Assembly (NCBI GenBank): GCA_002438565.1
Contig: DJPN01000040.1
Coordinates: 1 to 64,000 of the forward strand
Source: Alphaproteobacteria bacterium UBA6411
GTDB lineage: Bacteria; Pseudomonadota; Alphaproteobacteria; CAAGCB01; CAG-977
DNA length: 64,000 nt
Direction: 5' to 3'
Shown piece by piece: positions 56,845 through 64,000 of the stretch. The number at the start of each line of letters is the position of its first letter. The stretch's first letter is position 1. The notes under the pieces are model-generated. The model made no database searches. It saw only the letters and a list, made by a program, of their open reading frames with translations, and was not told the DNA's origin. The position numbers and the translations under genes were made by a program.

Positions 56845-57609
56845 ATGAAGAATCCTCGACATATTTTAATCACGGGCGCGTCCAGCGGCATCGGCGAAGC
56901 CCTAGCTGTTCATTACGCCGCAAAAGACGTCACTTTGTTCCTGTGCGGACGAAACAGCGATCGCTTGCAGGCCGTCAAACAGGCGTGCGAACAAAAAGGC
57001 GCCGCCGTTTACGCCGAACAAATCAACGTCACGGATGAAAAGCAAACGGCGGATTGGATAAATCGCTGCGACGGCATTGCGCCGCTGGATTTGGTGATTG
57101 CCAACGCGGGCGTATCGGCGGGCCCCGGGGACGGCAGCATCGAATCGGCGGAAACGACCCGTCAGATTTTCGCGGTCAACGTCAACGGCGTTTTAAATAC
57201 CGTCCTGCCCGCTTTGGAACTGATGAAGCCGCGCCGTGCGGGACAAATCGCGATGACCAGTTCGCTGGCGGGATATCGCGGCTTGCCGTCCGCTCCCGCT
57301 TATTCGGGGTCGAAAAACGCGGTGCGCGCGTGGGGTGAAGCGCTGCGCGGCGCGATGAAGCCCGAAGGACTGAAAATCAACGTGATATGCCCCGGATTCG
57401 TCAAATCGCGCATTACGGCGAAAAACAAATTCCCCATGCCGTTTTTGATGGAAGCGCCGCGCGCCGCTGCAGTCATCGCCAAAGGATTATCCAAAAACAA
57501 AGGGCGGATTACATTCCCGCCCCTGCTTGCGCTTTCCGTCTGGCTGATGAGCTGTCTGCCCGCGCCGATAGCGGAAATCCTGCTGTCGAAACTGCCTAAA
57601 AAGACCTAG
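56845..57609 (+). CDS. short-chain dehydrogenase/reductase
   Basis: 254 residues. Classical SDR: cofactor motif ITGASSGIGEAL near residue 8, NAG in VIANAGVS, catalytic Ser in AMTSSLAGYRG and YSGSK (Tyr/Lys). The hydrophobic C-terminal tail (ALSVWLMSCLPAPIAEILL) may attach it to the membrane. Substrate unknown. Stop shares CTAG with the convergent gene. Confidence 0.92.
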   Translation: MKNPRHILITGASSGIGEALAVHYAAKDVTLFLCGRNSDRLQAVKQACEQKGAAVYAEQINVTDEKQTADWINRCDGIAPLDLVIANAGVSAGPGDGSIESAETTRQIFAVNVNGVLNTVLPALELMKPRRAGQIAMTSSLAGYRGLPSAPAYSGSKNAVRAWGEALRGAMKPEGLKINVICPGFVKSRITAKNKFPMPFLMEAPRAAAVIAKGLSKNKGRITFPPLLALSVWLMSCLPAPIAEILLSKLPKKT

Positions 57610-58052
57610 TCGTCAATCAGAACGCCCCACGGATAGATGCGGCGCAAATCTTGATATTCATAAGGCATTTTGGCGTATGCTTTATCCAATTCGTCACCAA
57701 ACACGTCGAAGTCGATATTGTCGTCGACCTCGAATTCGTCCAGCAGCGTAAACAGCAGATATTCGGCAAAGATTTTGCCCGCTTTGGATTTGTCGACCGC
57801 GCCGAACAGCTTGAATTCGGACAGCAGATATTGTTTGTAATCCTTTAAATTTTCCAACGATTTCAATCGGGTCGCCAACAGCGGATCCATGTCCTTGCGC
57901 ACCTGCAAAGCGGCGTCCACCATGGCATTGACGCGCATTGAACGTTCTTCGTCTTCGGATACGTCGTCACCTTTCGCGTCCATTTCGTTAATCAGGTTTT
58001 CTTCGTACATATCAACGAATTCTTGACGGACAGGATTGTTTTCAGCGGTCAT
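57606..58052 (-). CDS. hypothetical acidic protein
   Basis: 148 residues from the ATG at 58052, 8 bp after AGAGG. Highly acidic and helical (EDEERSMRVNAMVDAAL, DEFEVDDNIDFDVFGDELD), no signal peptide and no recognised motif. Function unknown. Confidence 0.7.
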   Translation of the reverse strand: MTAENNPVRQEFVDMYEENLINEMDAKGDDVSEDEERSMRVNAMVDAALQVRKDMDPLLATRLKSLENLKDYKQYLLSEFKLFGAVDKSKAGKIFAEYLLFTLLDEFEVDDNIDFDVFGDELDKAYAKMPYEYQDLRRIYPWGVLIDD

Positions 58053-58110
58053 ATCAAACACCTCTTGATTCGATTCTTAAAGGAAGTGTAGCACTTCCCC
58101 GCGCGGGTTG

Positions 58111-58647
58111 CTATTCATTTTTTCCCGCAGGCTGGCGGCACAGACGGTTCACCGCCTCCATCGCGTTGTTAAAGCCTTTGAGTGAAAAAACATCGTGCGT
58201 TTCAAGCCCCTGCACCGTCACGCCCTTGACCGTCAAACGGACGCCCGTGTTCATTGCCCGCGCTATCGCTTCGTCCGTCTTGGTGTTTTTCGCCCAAGCG
58301 GTGTCTTCGCTGGTGAACAAATCGGCTTTGACTTTGCCGACGCGCAAAATCACTTCGGACCGCGGCATGAACGTGTACCCCGCCACAAACGTCACCGTGT
58401 CGTAAATCTCTTCGTTCGGACGGCTGGAAATCAGTAAAAACACATCGCCGCGGCGCGTGTATTCGCCCGTCGAGCGCATGGGCATCGACGACACAAAACA
58501 GACTTTGTCCTTTTTGGACGTGTAAATATAAGCGTTCCAATCGTCAAATACGCCGATATGCTGAACTTTTTGCGCATCAATCAACACTTCGGCGTTTGCG
58601 TCGAAACAAATCAAAACAGCGAACAGAAACAAAATCTTTTTCAGCAA
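58111..58647 (-). CDS. invasion-associated locus B (IalB) family protein
   Basis: 178 residues. Signal peptide MLKKILFLFAVLICFDANA, then the IalB fold: FDDWNAYIYTS...CFVSSMP, RGDVFLLISSRP, VTFVAGYTFMPRSEV, and LTVKGVTVQGLETHDVFSLKGF. IalB was defined in Bartonella erythrocyte invasion but the family is common in free-living alphaproteobacteria; its molecular role is unclear. Periplasmic. First 12 bp after the downstream-strand neighbour at 58659. Confidence 0.85.
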   Translation of the reverse strand: MLKKILFLFAVLICFDANAEVLIDAQKVQHIGVFDDWNAYIYTSKKDKVCFVSSMPMRSTGEYTRRGDVFLLISSRPNEEIYDTVTFVAGYTFMPRSEVILRVGKVKADLFTSEDTAWAKNTKTDEAIARAMNTGVRLTVKGVTVQGLETHDVFSLKGFNNAMEAVNRLCRQPAGKNE

Positions 58648-58658
58648 AGGAACTCTCC

Positions 58659-59255
58659 TTATTTATTCAACAGTCCCGTCGACTGTGTAAACGAAAACGG
58701 CTTTGACAGCAGATTATAACGTTCCGTCCAAAACGGCAAGCATTCTTGCCCGTTCGGGCAAAGAGTCGCTTTCTTTTTGGCAAAACGGGGCAAACGGGCG
58801 ATGACGGATTCGCCGCCGCAGGCGATTGCTTTGGCGTCCGTAATCAGCAAAGACGCCATTTTCCCGACTTTCGGCATATCCGTCAACGACATGAAATAAG
58901 GCACGCGGTACATTCTGGCGGCATTCCCCCACATCATCAGCGTTTTCAAATCAAAGCAGTGCATCGCTTGGATTTTGTGCGTTCTGAAACAGGTGAACTG
59001 TCCCAAAGTGGTCGTCATCAAAACAAAAAGCGCTTTCAGATAAAAATCGTTCGGATAAACCTGCTTGACAACGGGAACGACTTCAAATTCCAACCGTTCC
59101 TTTTTCAGCAGTTTCGACGTTTTTCCCTCTTTGTCGACAATGCACAAAGGGGCGACTTCGCCCGATTTTTGCAAAGCTTTTATCATTGCGGCATTTCCCG
59201 CCGCCGCATCGTCGAAAGCTTCTTCGGTAAAAGGATATAAAATCGTTCGCGTCAT
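58659..59255 (-). CDS. glycosyltransferase-like N-terminal domain protein (short)
   Basis: 198 residues. The pattern of a Rossmann-like half (KIQAMHCFDLKTLMMWGNAAR, VPYFMSLTD, then a boundary ITDAKAIACGGESVIARLP and CPNG) resembles the acceptor-binding half of family 4 glycosyltransferases, but the nucleotide-sugar half with the E-x7-E motif is missing. It is either a truncated enzyme or a lineage-specific domain. Lies 3 bp after rsmB. Function uncertain. Confidence 0.55.
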   Translation of the reverse strand: MTRTILYPFTEEAFDDAAAGNAAMIKALQKSGEVAPLCIVDKEGKTSKLLKKERLEFEVVPVVKQVYPNDFYLKALFVLMTTTLGQFTCFRTHKIQAMHCFDLKTLMMWGNAARMYRVPYFMSLTDMPKVGKMASLLITDAKAIACGGESVIARLPRFAKKKATLCPNGQECLPFWTERYNLLSKPFSFTQSTGLLNK

Positions 59256-59258
59256 GGT

Positions 59259-60563
59259 TTATCCTTTGCGCTTCAATCGGGCGGCGAAAAAGCCGTCGCA
59301 TCCGCCGCGGTCCCCGTAAAAATATGGTAAAACGGTCAAATCGCCCGCTTGTGAAATCAATTCGGCGGAAACCTCGTTTGTCAAAGGCAGGCGCTCGGCA
59401 ATCCCCGCCTTGACGGCATCGTCGATTATGGCGCGTCCCTCGGACGGCAGAACGGAACAGACGCAATACACCAAAACGCCGTCGGGTTTCAGCAAAGTCA
59501 GCATTTTTTCCAACAGTTCACGCTGTGTTTTGTTCAGCCGTTCGACATCGGCGGGAGTTCTGTGACACACCACATCGGGATGACGGCGCAAAGTCCCCGT
59601 CGCCGAACACGGCGCATCCAGCAAAATCGCGTCATAGCTTGCTTTTTGTTCCTTTTCCGCCCAAACACGCGCATCCGAAACAACGACTTTAACGGGCAGT
59701 TTCAGCCTGCCCAGATTTTCTTTCAGCCGCTTGACGCGGTTGGCGGAAATGTCGACGGCGGTTACATCGGCCCCCCGCAACACCATTTGCGCCGTTTTTC
59801 CCCCGGGAGCGGCGCATACGTCGGCGGCTTTTTTCCCGCGCAAATCACCGAACAGCGTCGCAGGTAAAGCGGCGGACAAATCCTGCACCCACCACGCGCC
59901 GTCCTCAAACCCCGGCAAGCTCGGCACGGAAGCGGATTTTTCACGGCGCAAAGTCCCCGTCGGCATTACGATTGACTCCAGTTTTTCGGCCCATTGTTTC
60001 GCATCGGCCTTGACCGTGAAATCCAGCGGCGCCTCCTCCAGCCCCGCCAGCGCGATTTTTTCGGCGGCGTCCGCGCCGTATTCCGCACGCCATTGCCGCA
60101 GCAGCCAATCGGGGATATTGAGTTTTGCGGCATCCTGTCCGGCGGCGATTTTCGCCCCGTCGCGCGCAACTTTGTGCAAAACGGCGTTCGTCAATCCCGC
60201 AAAACCTTTGAACAAGCTGTCTTTGACCAAAGAAACGGCCGTTGAAACCGCAGCGTGCGGCGGCGTGTCCAAAAAAACGGTTTGCGCGGCGGCAATCCGC
60301 AAAACGTCCGTAACATACGCCGCTTTGTCGGGCAAAGGTTTTGCCAAAAACCGTTTCAGCAAAGCGTCAATCTGTCCCAATCTGCGCAAAGTCGTTGTGG
60401 CCAGCAAACGAACAAACATTCTGTCCCGCCCGTCCAAAGGGCTGATTTTGTCCTGTTCGTCCATCATGCGGGCGAATTCCTCCTCCAGCCCTTTGCCTTT
60501 GCGGACAACGGCGGACAGCAATTCAACGGCCATATGGCGGGTCTGCAGTTCGGGCGTTTTCAT
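59259..60563 (-). CDS. rsmB: 16S rRNA (cytosine-967-C5) methyltransferase
   Basis: 434 residues. An N-terminal NusB-like domain (1-140) precedes the RsmB/NOP Rossmann domain with VCAAPGGKTAQM (AdoMet), DAPCSATGTLRRHPDV (catalytic PC) and VYCVCSVLPSEG (second Cys). Methylates C967 of 16S rRNA. Overlaps the membrane protein gene by 4 bp (ATGA). Confidence 0.95.
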   Translation of the reverse strand: MKTPELQTRHMAVELLSAVVRKGKGLEEEFARMMDEQDKISPLDGRDRMFVRLLATTTLRRLGQIDALLKRFLAKPLPDKAAYVTDVLRIAAAQTVFLDTPPHAAVSTAVSLVKDSLFKGFAGLTNAVLHKVARDGAKIAAGQDAAKLNIPDWLLRQWRAEYGADAAEKIALAGLEEAPLDFTVKADAKQWAEKLESIVMPTGTLRREKSASVPSLPGFEDGAWWVQDLSAALPATLFGDLRGKKAADVCAAPGGKTAQMVLRGADVTAVDISANRVKRLKENLGRLKLPVKVVVSDARVWAEKEQKASYDAILLDAPCSATGTLRRHPDVVCHRTPADVERLNKTQRELLEKMLTLLKPDGVLVYCVCSVLPSEGRAIIDDAVKAGIAERLPLTNEVSAELISQAGDLTVLPYFYGDRGGCDGFFAARLKRKG

Positions 60564-61693
60564 TTTTTGTCGGAATCCTTGTATTTTTCTTTCACAACCG
60601 CGTACGCTTCATTCGCTTCGCCCCACCCTTTGCGGGCATCGGCGCCGATTTGCTTGAACAATCCCCGCACGGTCGCTTTTCCCGCGTCGGGATTGGAAAT
60701 GCCGATTGCGAATTTAAGGTACAGCACAAAAGCCAGCACCACCATTTGCGGCTGAATATACGCCCTGTCCAGCGTCAACAGCACCATCGCCCCAAACAAA
60801 AAGTCGCGCCGCAAAACAAAAGCGACGATTTGAGATTCCGAAAAGCCGCGGGCTTCCAACAATTCGTAAAAAAAGACGGGAACACGCTTTTCCTTGCGTC
60901 TGAATAAGTTTTTAAACCGCCGCCACGCCCCGAAGAACAGCTCGAACAGCGGGTACGACAACAGCAGCAGAGCGCATCCGCCCAATCCTTTTTCCGCCAG
61001 CTGGAAACACATGCCCGTTACAGCGATGTTAAACACGTTTTCCAGCGGCTTTCCCAGCGAAGCGTCGGTGTTGTACAAAACCGTCATGCAATACGCCGCC
61101 GCCGTCAAAGGCAGAAAAATGCCGCCGAACTCCGACAACGCGCGGGGCGCGTGCGTTAAAAACACTGCGGCGAAAAACGTCGCGCCGACAAAAAAAGTCT
61201 GCGCGCAAACCAACCCGCCGCGCTTGCCGCCGAATCCGCATTGTTTGAACAAAAACATCCAAACGGCCGCAACGCCGACTTTGACGACGGGAAGCGGCGC
61301 TTGAATTTTTTGGAAAAAGGGCGGCGCGGGCAGCATGAAAACCGCCGACACCAACGCCCCGAATTCCAACAAAAACGCCGCTTGCCGCCCCAATGACGAC
61401 GAACGGGGGACAAACCCCGACAAGGCAAAAAACAAAATCAAACCCCCGAACACGTTGCCGGAAACGCTTTCATACGGAACTTTGTCGGGCGCCAAAACGA
61501 ACAATCCCGTTGCGGCAGCGGCGAAAAGCACGCCCTGCACCATGTTCCAATACGGCACTTCACGCACTTCATCCCCCGCGACGGGCGTCCCCAAATACTC
61601 GGAACGCCGTTTAAGAACGAACAGGCATATCAACGCCGCAAAATCAACGACAAACAATCCGATTGTAAAAAGCAAGTAAACCGTATTCGACAT
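60560..61693 (-). CDS. multi-pass membrane protein, hypothetical
   Basis: 377 residues with about ten membrane helices and two short basic loops (RRFKNLFRRKEKRVP). No D-x-D or N/D motif of MraY or GT-C enzymes was found, and I know no family with this pattern. First gene of a likely operon with rsmB, the glycosyltransferase-like gene and ialB, so it may belong to envelope biogenesis. Confidence 0.6.
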   Translation of the reverse strand: MSNTVYLLFTIGLFVVDFAALICLFVLKRRSEYLGTPVAGDEVREVPYWNMVQGVLFAAAATGLFVLAPDKVPYESVSGNVFGGLILFFALSGFVPRSSSLGRQAAFLLEFGALVSAVFMLPAPPFFQKIQAPLPVVKVGVAAVWMFLFKQCGFGGKRGGLVCAQTFFVGATFFAAVFLTHAPRALSEFGGIFLPLTAAAYCMTVLYNTDASLGKPLENVFNIAVTGMCFQLAEKGLGGCALLLLSYPLFELFFGAWRRFKNLFRRKEKRVPVFFYELLEARGFSESQIVAFVLRRDFLFGAMVLLTLDRAYIQPQMVVLAFVLYLKFAIGISNPDAGKATVRGLFKQIGADARKGWGEANEAYAVVKEKYKDSDKK

Positions 61694-61725
61694 TTTTTCC
61701 CGCCGTCTTCAAAATTCAAACGGGA

Positions 61726-62205
61726 TTATAGCAAACAAAACACGCGGACGATAGAGCATTTTTCTTTTGTTCTTTGAATAATTTGTGTCCGCGTTCCCTC
61801 GACGGCGTACCCCGCTTTGCGAAAAGCAGCAAGCGATGCTTTGTTTGTGGCGCGGATGTCGGCCGCCAGCCGCGAAAACCCGTTGTCGCGGGCATAGTTT
61901 TTGACCAAAGCCAGCGCTTCCGTGCCAATGCCCATGCCGCGAAATTCGGGGGCGATGTTGATAACGATTTCCAACGTCCCCTCTCCCGCCGCGTCAAAAC
62001 GGATGAACCCCGCGAAACTGCCGCCGTCTTTGACGAAAACGGGGCAAAGCGCATCAAAATAACATTCTGAAAATTCCAGCCAAAAAGAATCCCACGATTT
62101 CGGCCGCCGCACTTCGGACGATTCGATTGTGCGCGCGTCGTTTCGCCATTGAAAGGCGATTTTCGCATCATGTTTTGTGTTTTCGCATTGCTTCAAAGTA
62201 ATCAT
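61726..62205 (-). CDS. GNAT family N-acetyltransferase
   Basis: 159 residues. The acetyl-CoA motif A is APEFRGMGIGTEALALV (Q/RxxGxG/A), followed by FSRLAADIRATNKASLAAFRKAGYAVEGT, the typical motif B of RimJ-type enzymes. Substrate unknown. Divergent from the CCA-adding enzyme gene, with 30 bp between the starts. Confidence 0.9.
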   Translation of the reverse strand: MITLKQCENTKHDAKIAFQWRNDARTIESSEVRRPKSWDSFWLEFSECYFDALCPVFVKDGGSFAGFIRFDAAGEGTLEIVINIAPEFRGMGIGTEALALVKNYARDNGFSRLAADIRATNKASLAAFRKAGYAVEGTRTQIIQRTKEKCSIVRVFCLL

Positions 62206-62235
62206 GCCGTTATTTTAAAAAGCGGAGGACTCAAA

Positions 62236-63381
62236 ATGCAACTGCAAAATCCGTTTTGGCAAAAATCGAAAGCGCTGGAAGCCTTGTTTGAAAAACTGGA
62301 CGGTCAAGTGCGCTTTGTGGGCGGAACGGTGCGAGATTGCCTGTCGGGCAAAACGCCGTCCGACATTGATTTGGCAACACCCCTGCCCCCTGAACGGGTT
62401 AAAGCGCTGTTGAGCGGGTACGCCGTCATTCCGACGGGACTGGCTTTCGGAACGCAAACCGTCATGATTGATGATAAAGATTTCAAAAGCGTCGAAATCA
62501 CTACCTTGCGCCAAGACATCGCCCCCGACGGCCGGCGGACGAAAGTCGTTTTTTCAACCGATTGGGAAACCGACGCCGCGCGCCGCGACTTTACAATCAA
62601 CGCTTTGTCCGCCGATTTTGACGGGACGGTTTCCGATTATTTCGGCGGAATTGAAGATTTGCAAAACGGCATTGTGCGTTTCATCGGCACCCCCGCCGCC
62701 CGCATTGCCGAAGATTACCTGCGGATTTTACGTTATTTCCGTTTTCTGGCCCGATTTTCAAAATTCCCCGCCGACGAAGCGGTTTTATCGGCATGCCGCC
62801 GCTTGGCCGGCGGATTGGACAAAGTGTCCCCCGAACGCGTTTGCGACGAAATCCGCAAGATTTTAAACTGCCGAAAAGCTGGAATCGCCCTGCACGCCAT
62901 GGCTCAAGCGGACATTCTGGAGCGTTGGTTTTCCGATGCCGATTTGGACGTGTTCGACCGGCTGGAAACAAATTGCGCCGCCGCCCGTTGGAACATTTTG
63001 GGAAAATCGCAGCTTTACCGCTATTTGCCGCGAACGTTGAAAAGGCAAACCTCCCTGTTCCCGACGCGCGCCGAATCCCCGTTTGAAGCCGCCGTTTTAC
63101 TGCAAAACAATCCGCTGAAAAACGCGGCTTTAAAAGCGTTGCACGCCCGTTTTCCCGACAAAGGGCTGCTGGCGGCGAAAAACATTCGCGTCCCGCCTTA
63201 TCCGCTTTCGGGCGCGGATTTGACTTTTTTGCCCAAAAACAGAATCGGCAAAGCTTTAACCGCCGCGCGGGAATTTTGGATAAAAAAACAGGGCGAACCC
63301 GACAAAGCCGCCCTGCTTGATTTTATCAAAAGTCTTAATTTTGAAACGAATTCGGATCAATCCAATCGCCGAAGCGAGTAA
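62236..63381 (+). CDS. cca: CCA tRNA nucleotidyltransferase
   Basis: 381 residues from the ATG at 62236 (GGAGGA upstream; the frame to 62149 runs into the GNAT gene). Class II nucleotidyltransferase head: RFVGGTVRDCLSGKTPSDIDLAT with the D-I-D metal site, RRDFTINAL and the helical body with RIAEDYLRILRYFRFLARF. Adds or repairs the 3' CCA of tRNAs. Its 3' end overlaps dnaB by 47 bp. Confidence 0.95.
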   Translation: MQLQNPFWQKSKALEALFEKLDGQVRFVGGTVRDCLSGKTPSDIDLATPLPPERVKALLSGYAVIPTGLAFGTQTVMIDDKDFKSVEITTLRQDIAPDGRRTKVVFSTDWETDAARRDFTINALSADFDGTVSDYFGGIEDLQNGIVRFIGTPAARIAEDYLRILRYFRFLARFSKFPADEAVLSACRRLAGGLDKVSPERVCDEIRKILNCRKAGIALHAMAQADILERWFSDADLDVFDRLETNCAAARWNILGKSQLYRYLPRTLKRQTSLFPTRAESPFEAAVLLQNNPLKNAALKALHARFPDKGLLAAKNIRVPPYPLSGADLTFLPKNRIGKALTAAREFWIKKQGEPDKAALLDFIKSLNFETNSDQSNRRSE

Positions 63382-64000
63382 ACTGCCCCTCAAACGACAA
63401 ATCCACCGTTCCCAACGACCCGTGACGCTGTTTGGCGATAATCAGTTCGGCTTTCTTTTCCTTGTCAATCAAATCGCGTTCCCATTTTTTAATGCGTTCG
63501 GCGAACTTGTCTTCGGATTCGTTGGCGTGCTGAACGGGGCTGGAGCTTTTTAAATAATAGTGTTCGCGAAACACGAACAGCACGATGTCCGCATCTTGTT
63601 CGATAGAACCGGAATCGCGCAAGTCGGACAACAGCGGCCGTTTGTCGTCGCGCTGTTCGACGCCGCGGTTCAGCTGCGACAGCACCATAACGGGAACGTT
63701 TAAATCTTTCGCCATAATCTTCAGCTGACGGGTCGTTTCCGTCAACGCCTGCACCATGTTGTTTTTAAAGGTCGATCCCGACATGTCAATCAGCTGCAAA
63801 TAGTCGATAACAACCAGTCCCAGCCCTTTGGTCGAATCGCGTTTCAAGCGGCGGCAGCGGTTGTGAATCGCGGCAACCGTCAGCCCCGGCGTATCGTCAA
63901 CGAATAAAGGCACTTTTTCCAAATCCCCTGCGAAAGCGACCACGCGCTGAAATTCCTCCTGCGTGATTCTGCCGTTGCGCAGCTTGTCGGACGCGATTTG
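63335..64000 (-). CDS. dnaB: replicative DNA helicase DnaB, C-terminal part (5' end outside window)
   Basis: The frame runs to base 64000 (it continues upstream as QIASDKLRNGRITQEEFQRV), so about 221 residues are seen. The visible RecA-like part has the Walker B region LGLVVIDYLQLIDM, the H3/arginine stretch VMVLSQLNRGVEQRDDKRP and the late IAKQRHGSLGTVDLSFEGQFTRF. Unwinds DNA at the replication fork as a hexamer. Convergent 47-bp overlap with cca. Confidence 0.97.
   Translation of the reverse strand, partial: QIASDKLRNGRITQEEFQRVVAFAGDLEKVPLFVDDTPGLTVAAIHNRCRRLKRDSTKGLGLVVIDYLQLIDMSGSTFKNNMVQALTETTRQLKIMAKDLNVPVMVLSQLNRGVEQRDDKRPLLSDLRDSGSIEQDADIVLFVFREHYYLKSSSPVQHANESEDKFAERIKKWERDLIDKEKKAELIIAKQRHGSLGTVDLSFEGQFTRFGDWIDPNSFQN

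Overview
The window is a gene-dense stretch of chromosome from an alphaproteobacterium. The evidence is the MipZ division regulator, the fused ispDF gene, an IalB-family protein, and the order dusB - (Fis-like) - trkA - hfq - hflX, a version of the classical nifR3-ntrBC-ntrYX-trkA-hfq-hflX locus. The standard genetic code fits, motAB implies a motile cell, and there is no sign of phage, transposon, CRISPR array or tRNA. The secreted cysteine-rich proteins, tyrosine-repeat protein, ankyrin protein and MIF homologue suggest a host- or gut-associated uncultured lineage; that is inference.

Layout. 1-12.3 kb: the 3' part of a repetitive Cys-rich secreted protein; an alpha-E / ATP-grasp pair; a small lipoprotein, ComM and an adenine methyltransferase in one run; an OmpR/EnvZ-like pair; GTP-dependent PEP carboxykinase; and a large acidic protein with nine YEYVE-type repeats. 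12.3-21.7 kb: a guanidinium-type SMR exporter behind an attenuator-like leader, a cation/proton antiporter, a GT-C/STT3-like membrane protein with tldD, motAB, and a hypothetical-DUF502-prfC operon. 21.8-30.6 kb: a HAD protein, mazG, an alpha/beta-hydrolase-like protein without its serine, rnhA, a metallopeptidase-like gene-sufE-Cys-rich operon, an orphan LuxR-type regulator, and mipZ behind a leader with three hairpins. 30.7-38.7 kb: two phosphohexomutases and a third Cys-rich protein, small envelope genes, a MIF homologue and ComEC.

38.7-44.3 kb is one tight minus-strand operon: dusB, Fis-like, trkA, HAD, hfq, hflX, inositol-phosphatase family. 44.3-53.4 kb: ispDF, hypothetical genes, a lysine 2,3-aminomutase family protein, chorismate mutase and hisC, hisI, ankyrin protein, membrane protein and lipoprotein. 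53.4-64 kb: pepF, yicC-gmk, an SDR, IalB, a glycosyltransferase-like fragment, rsmB, a GNAT protein, a CCA-adding enzyme, and the C-terminal part of dnaB running off the right edge.

The genome is very compact. Nine convergent gene pairs overlap at their 3' ends, four of them by exactly 4 bp so that the two stop codons share one tetranucleotide. The most interesting items are the Cys-rich secreted family, the YEYVE-repeat protein, the Fis-like relic in the ntr locus, the attenuator leader of the SMR gene, the mipZ leader, and the comM-overlapping methyltransferase.
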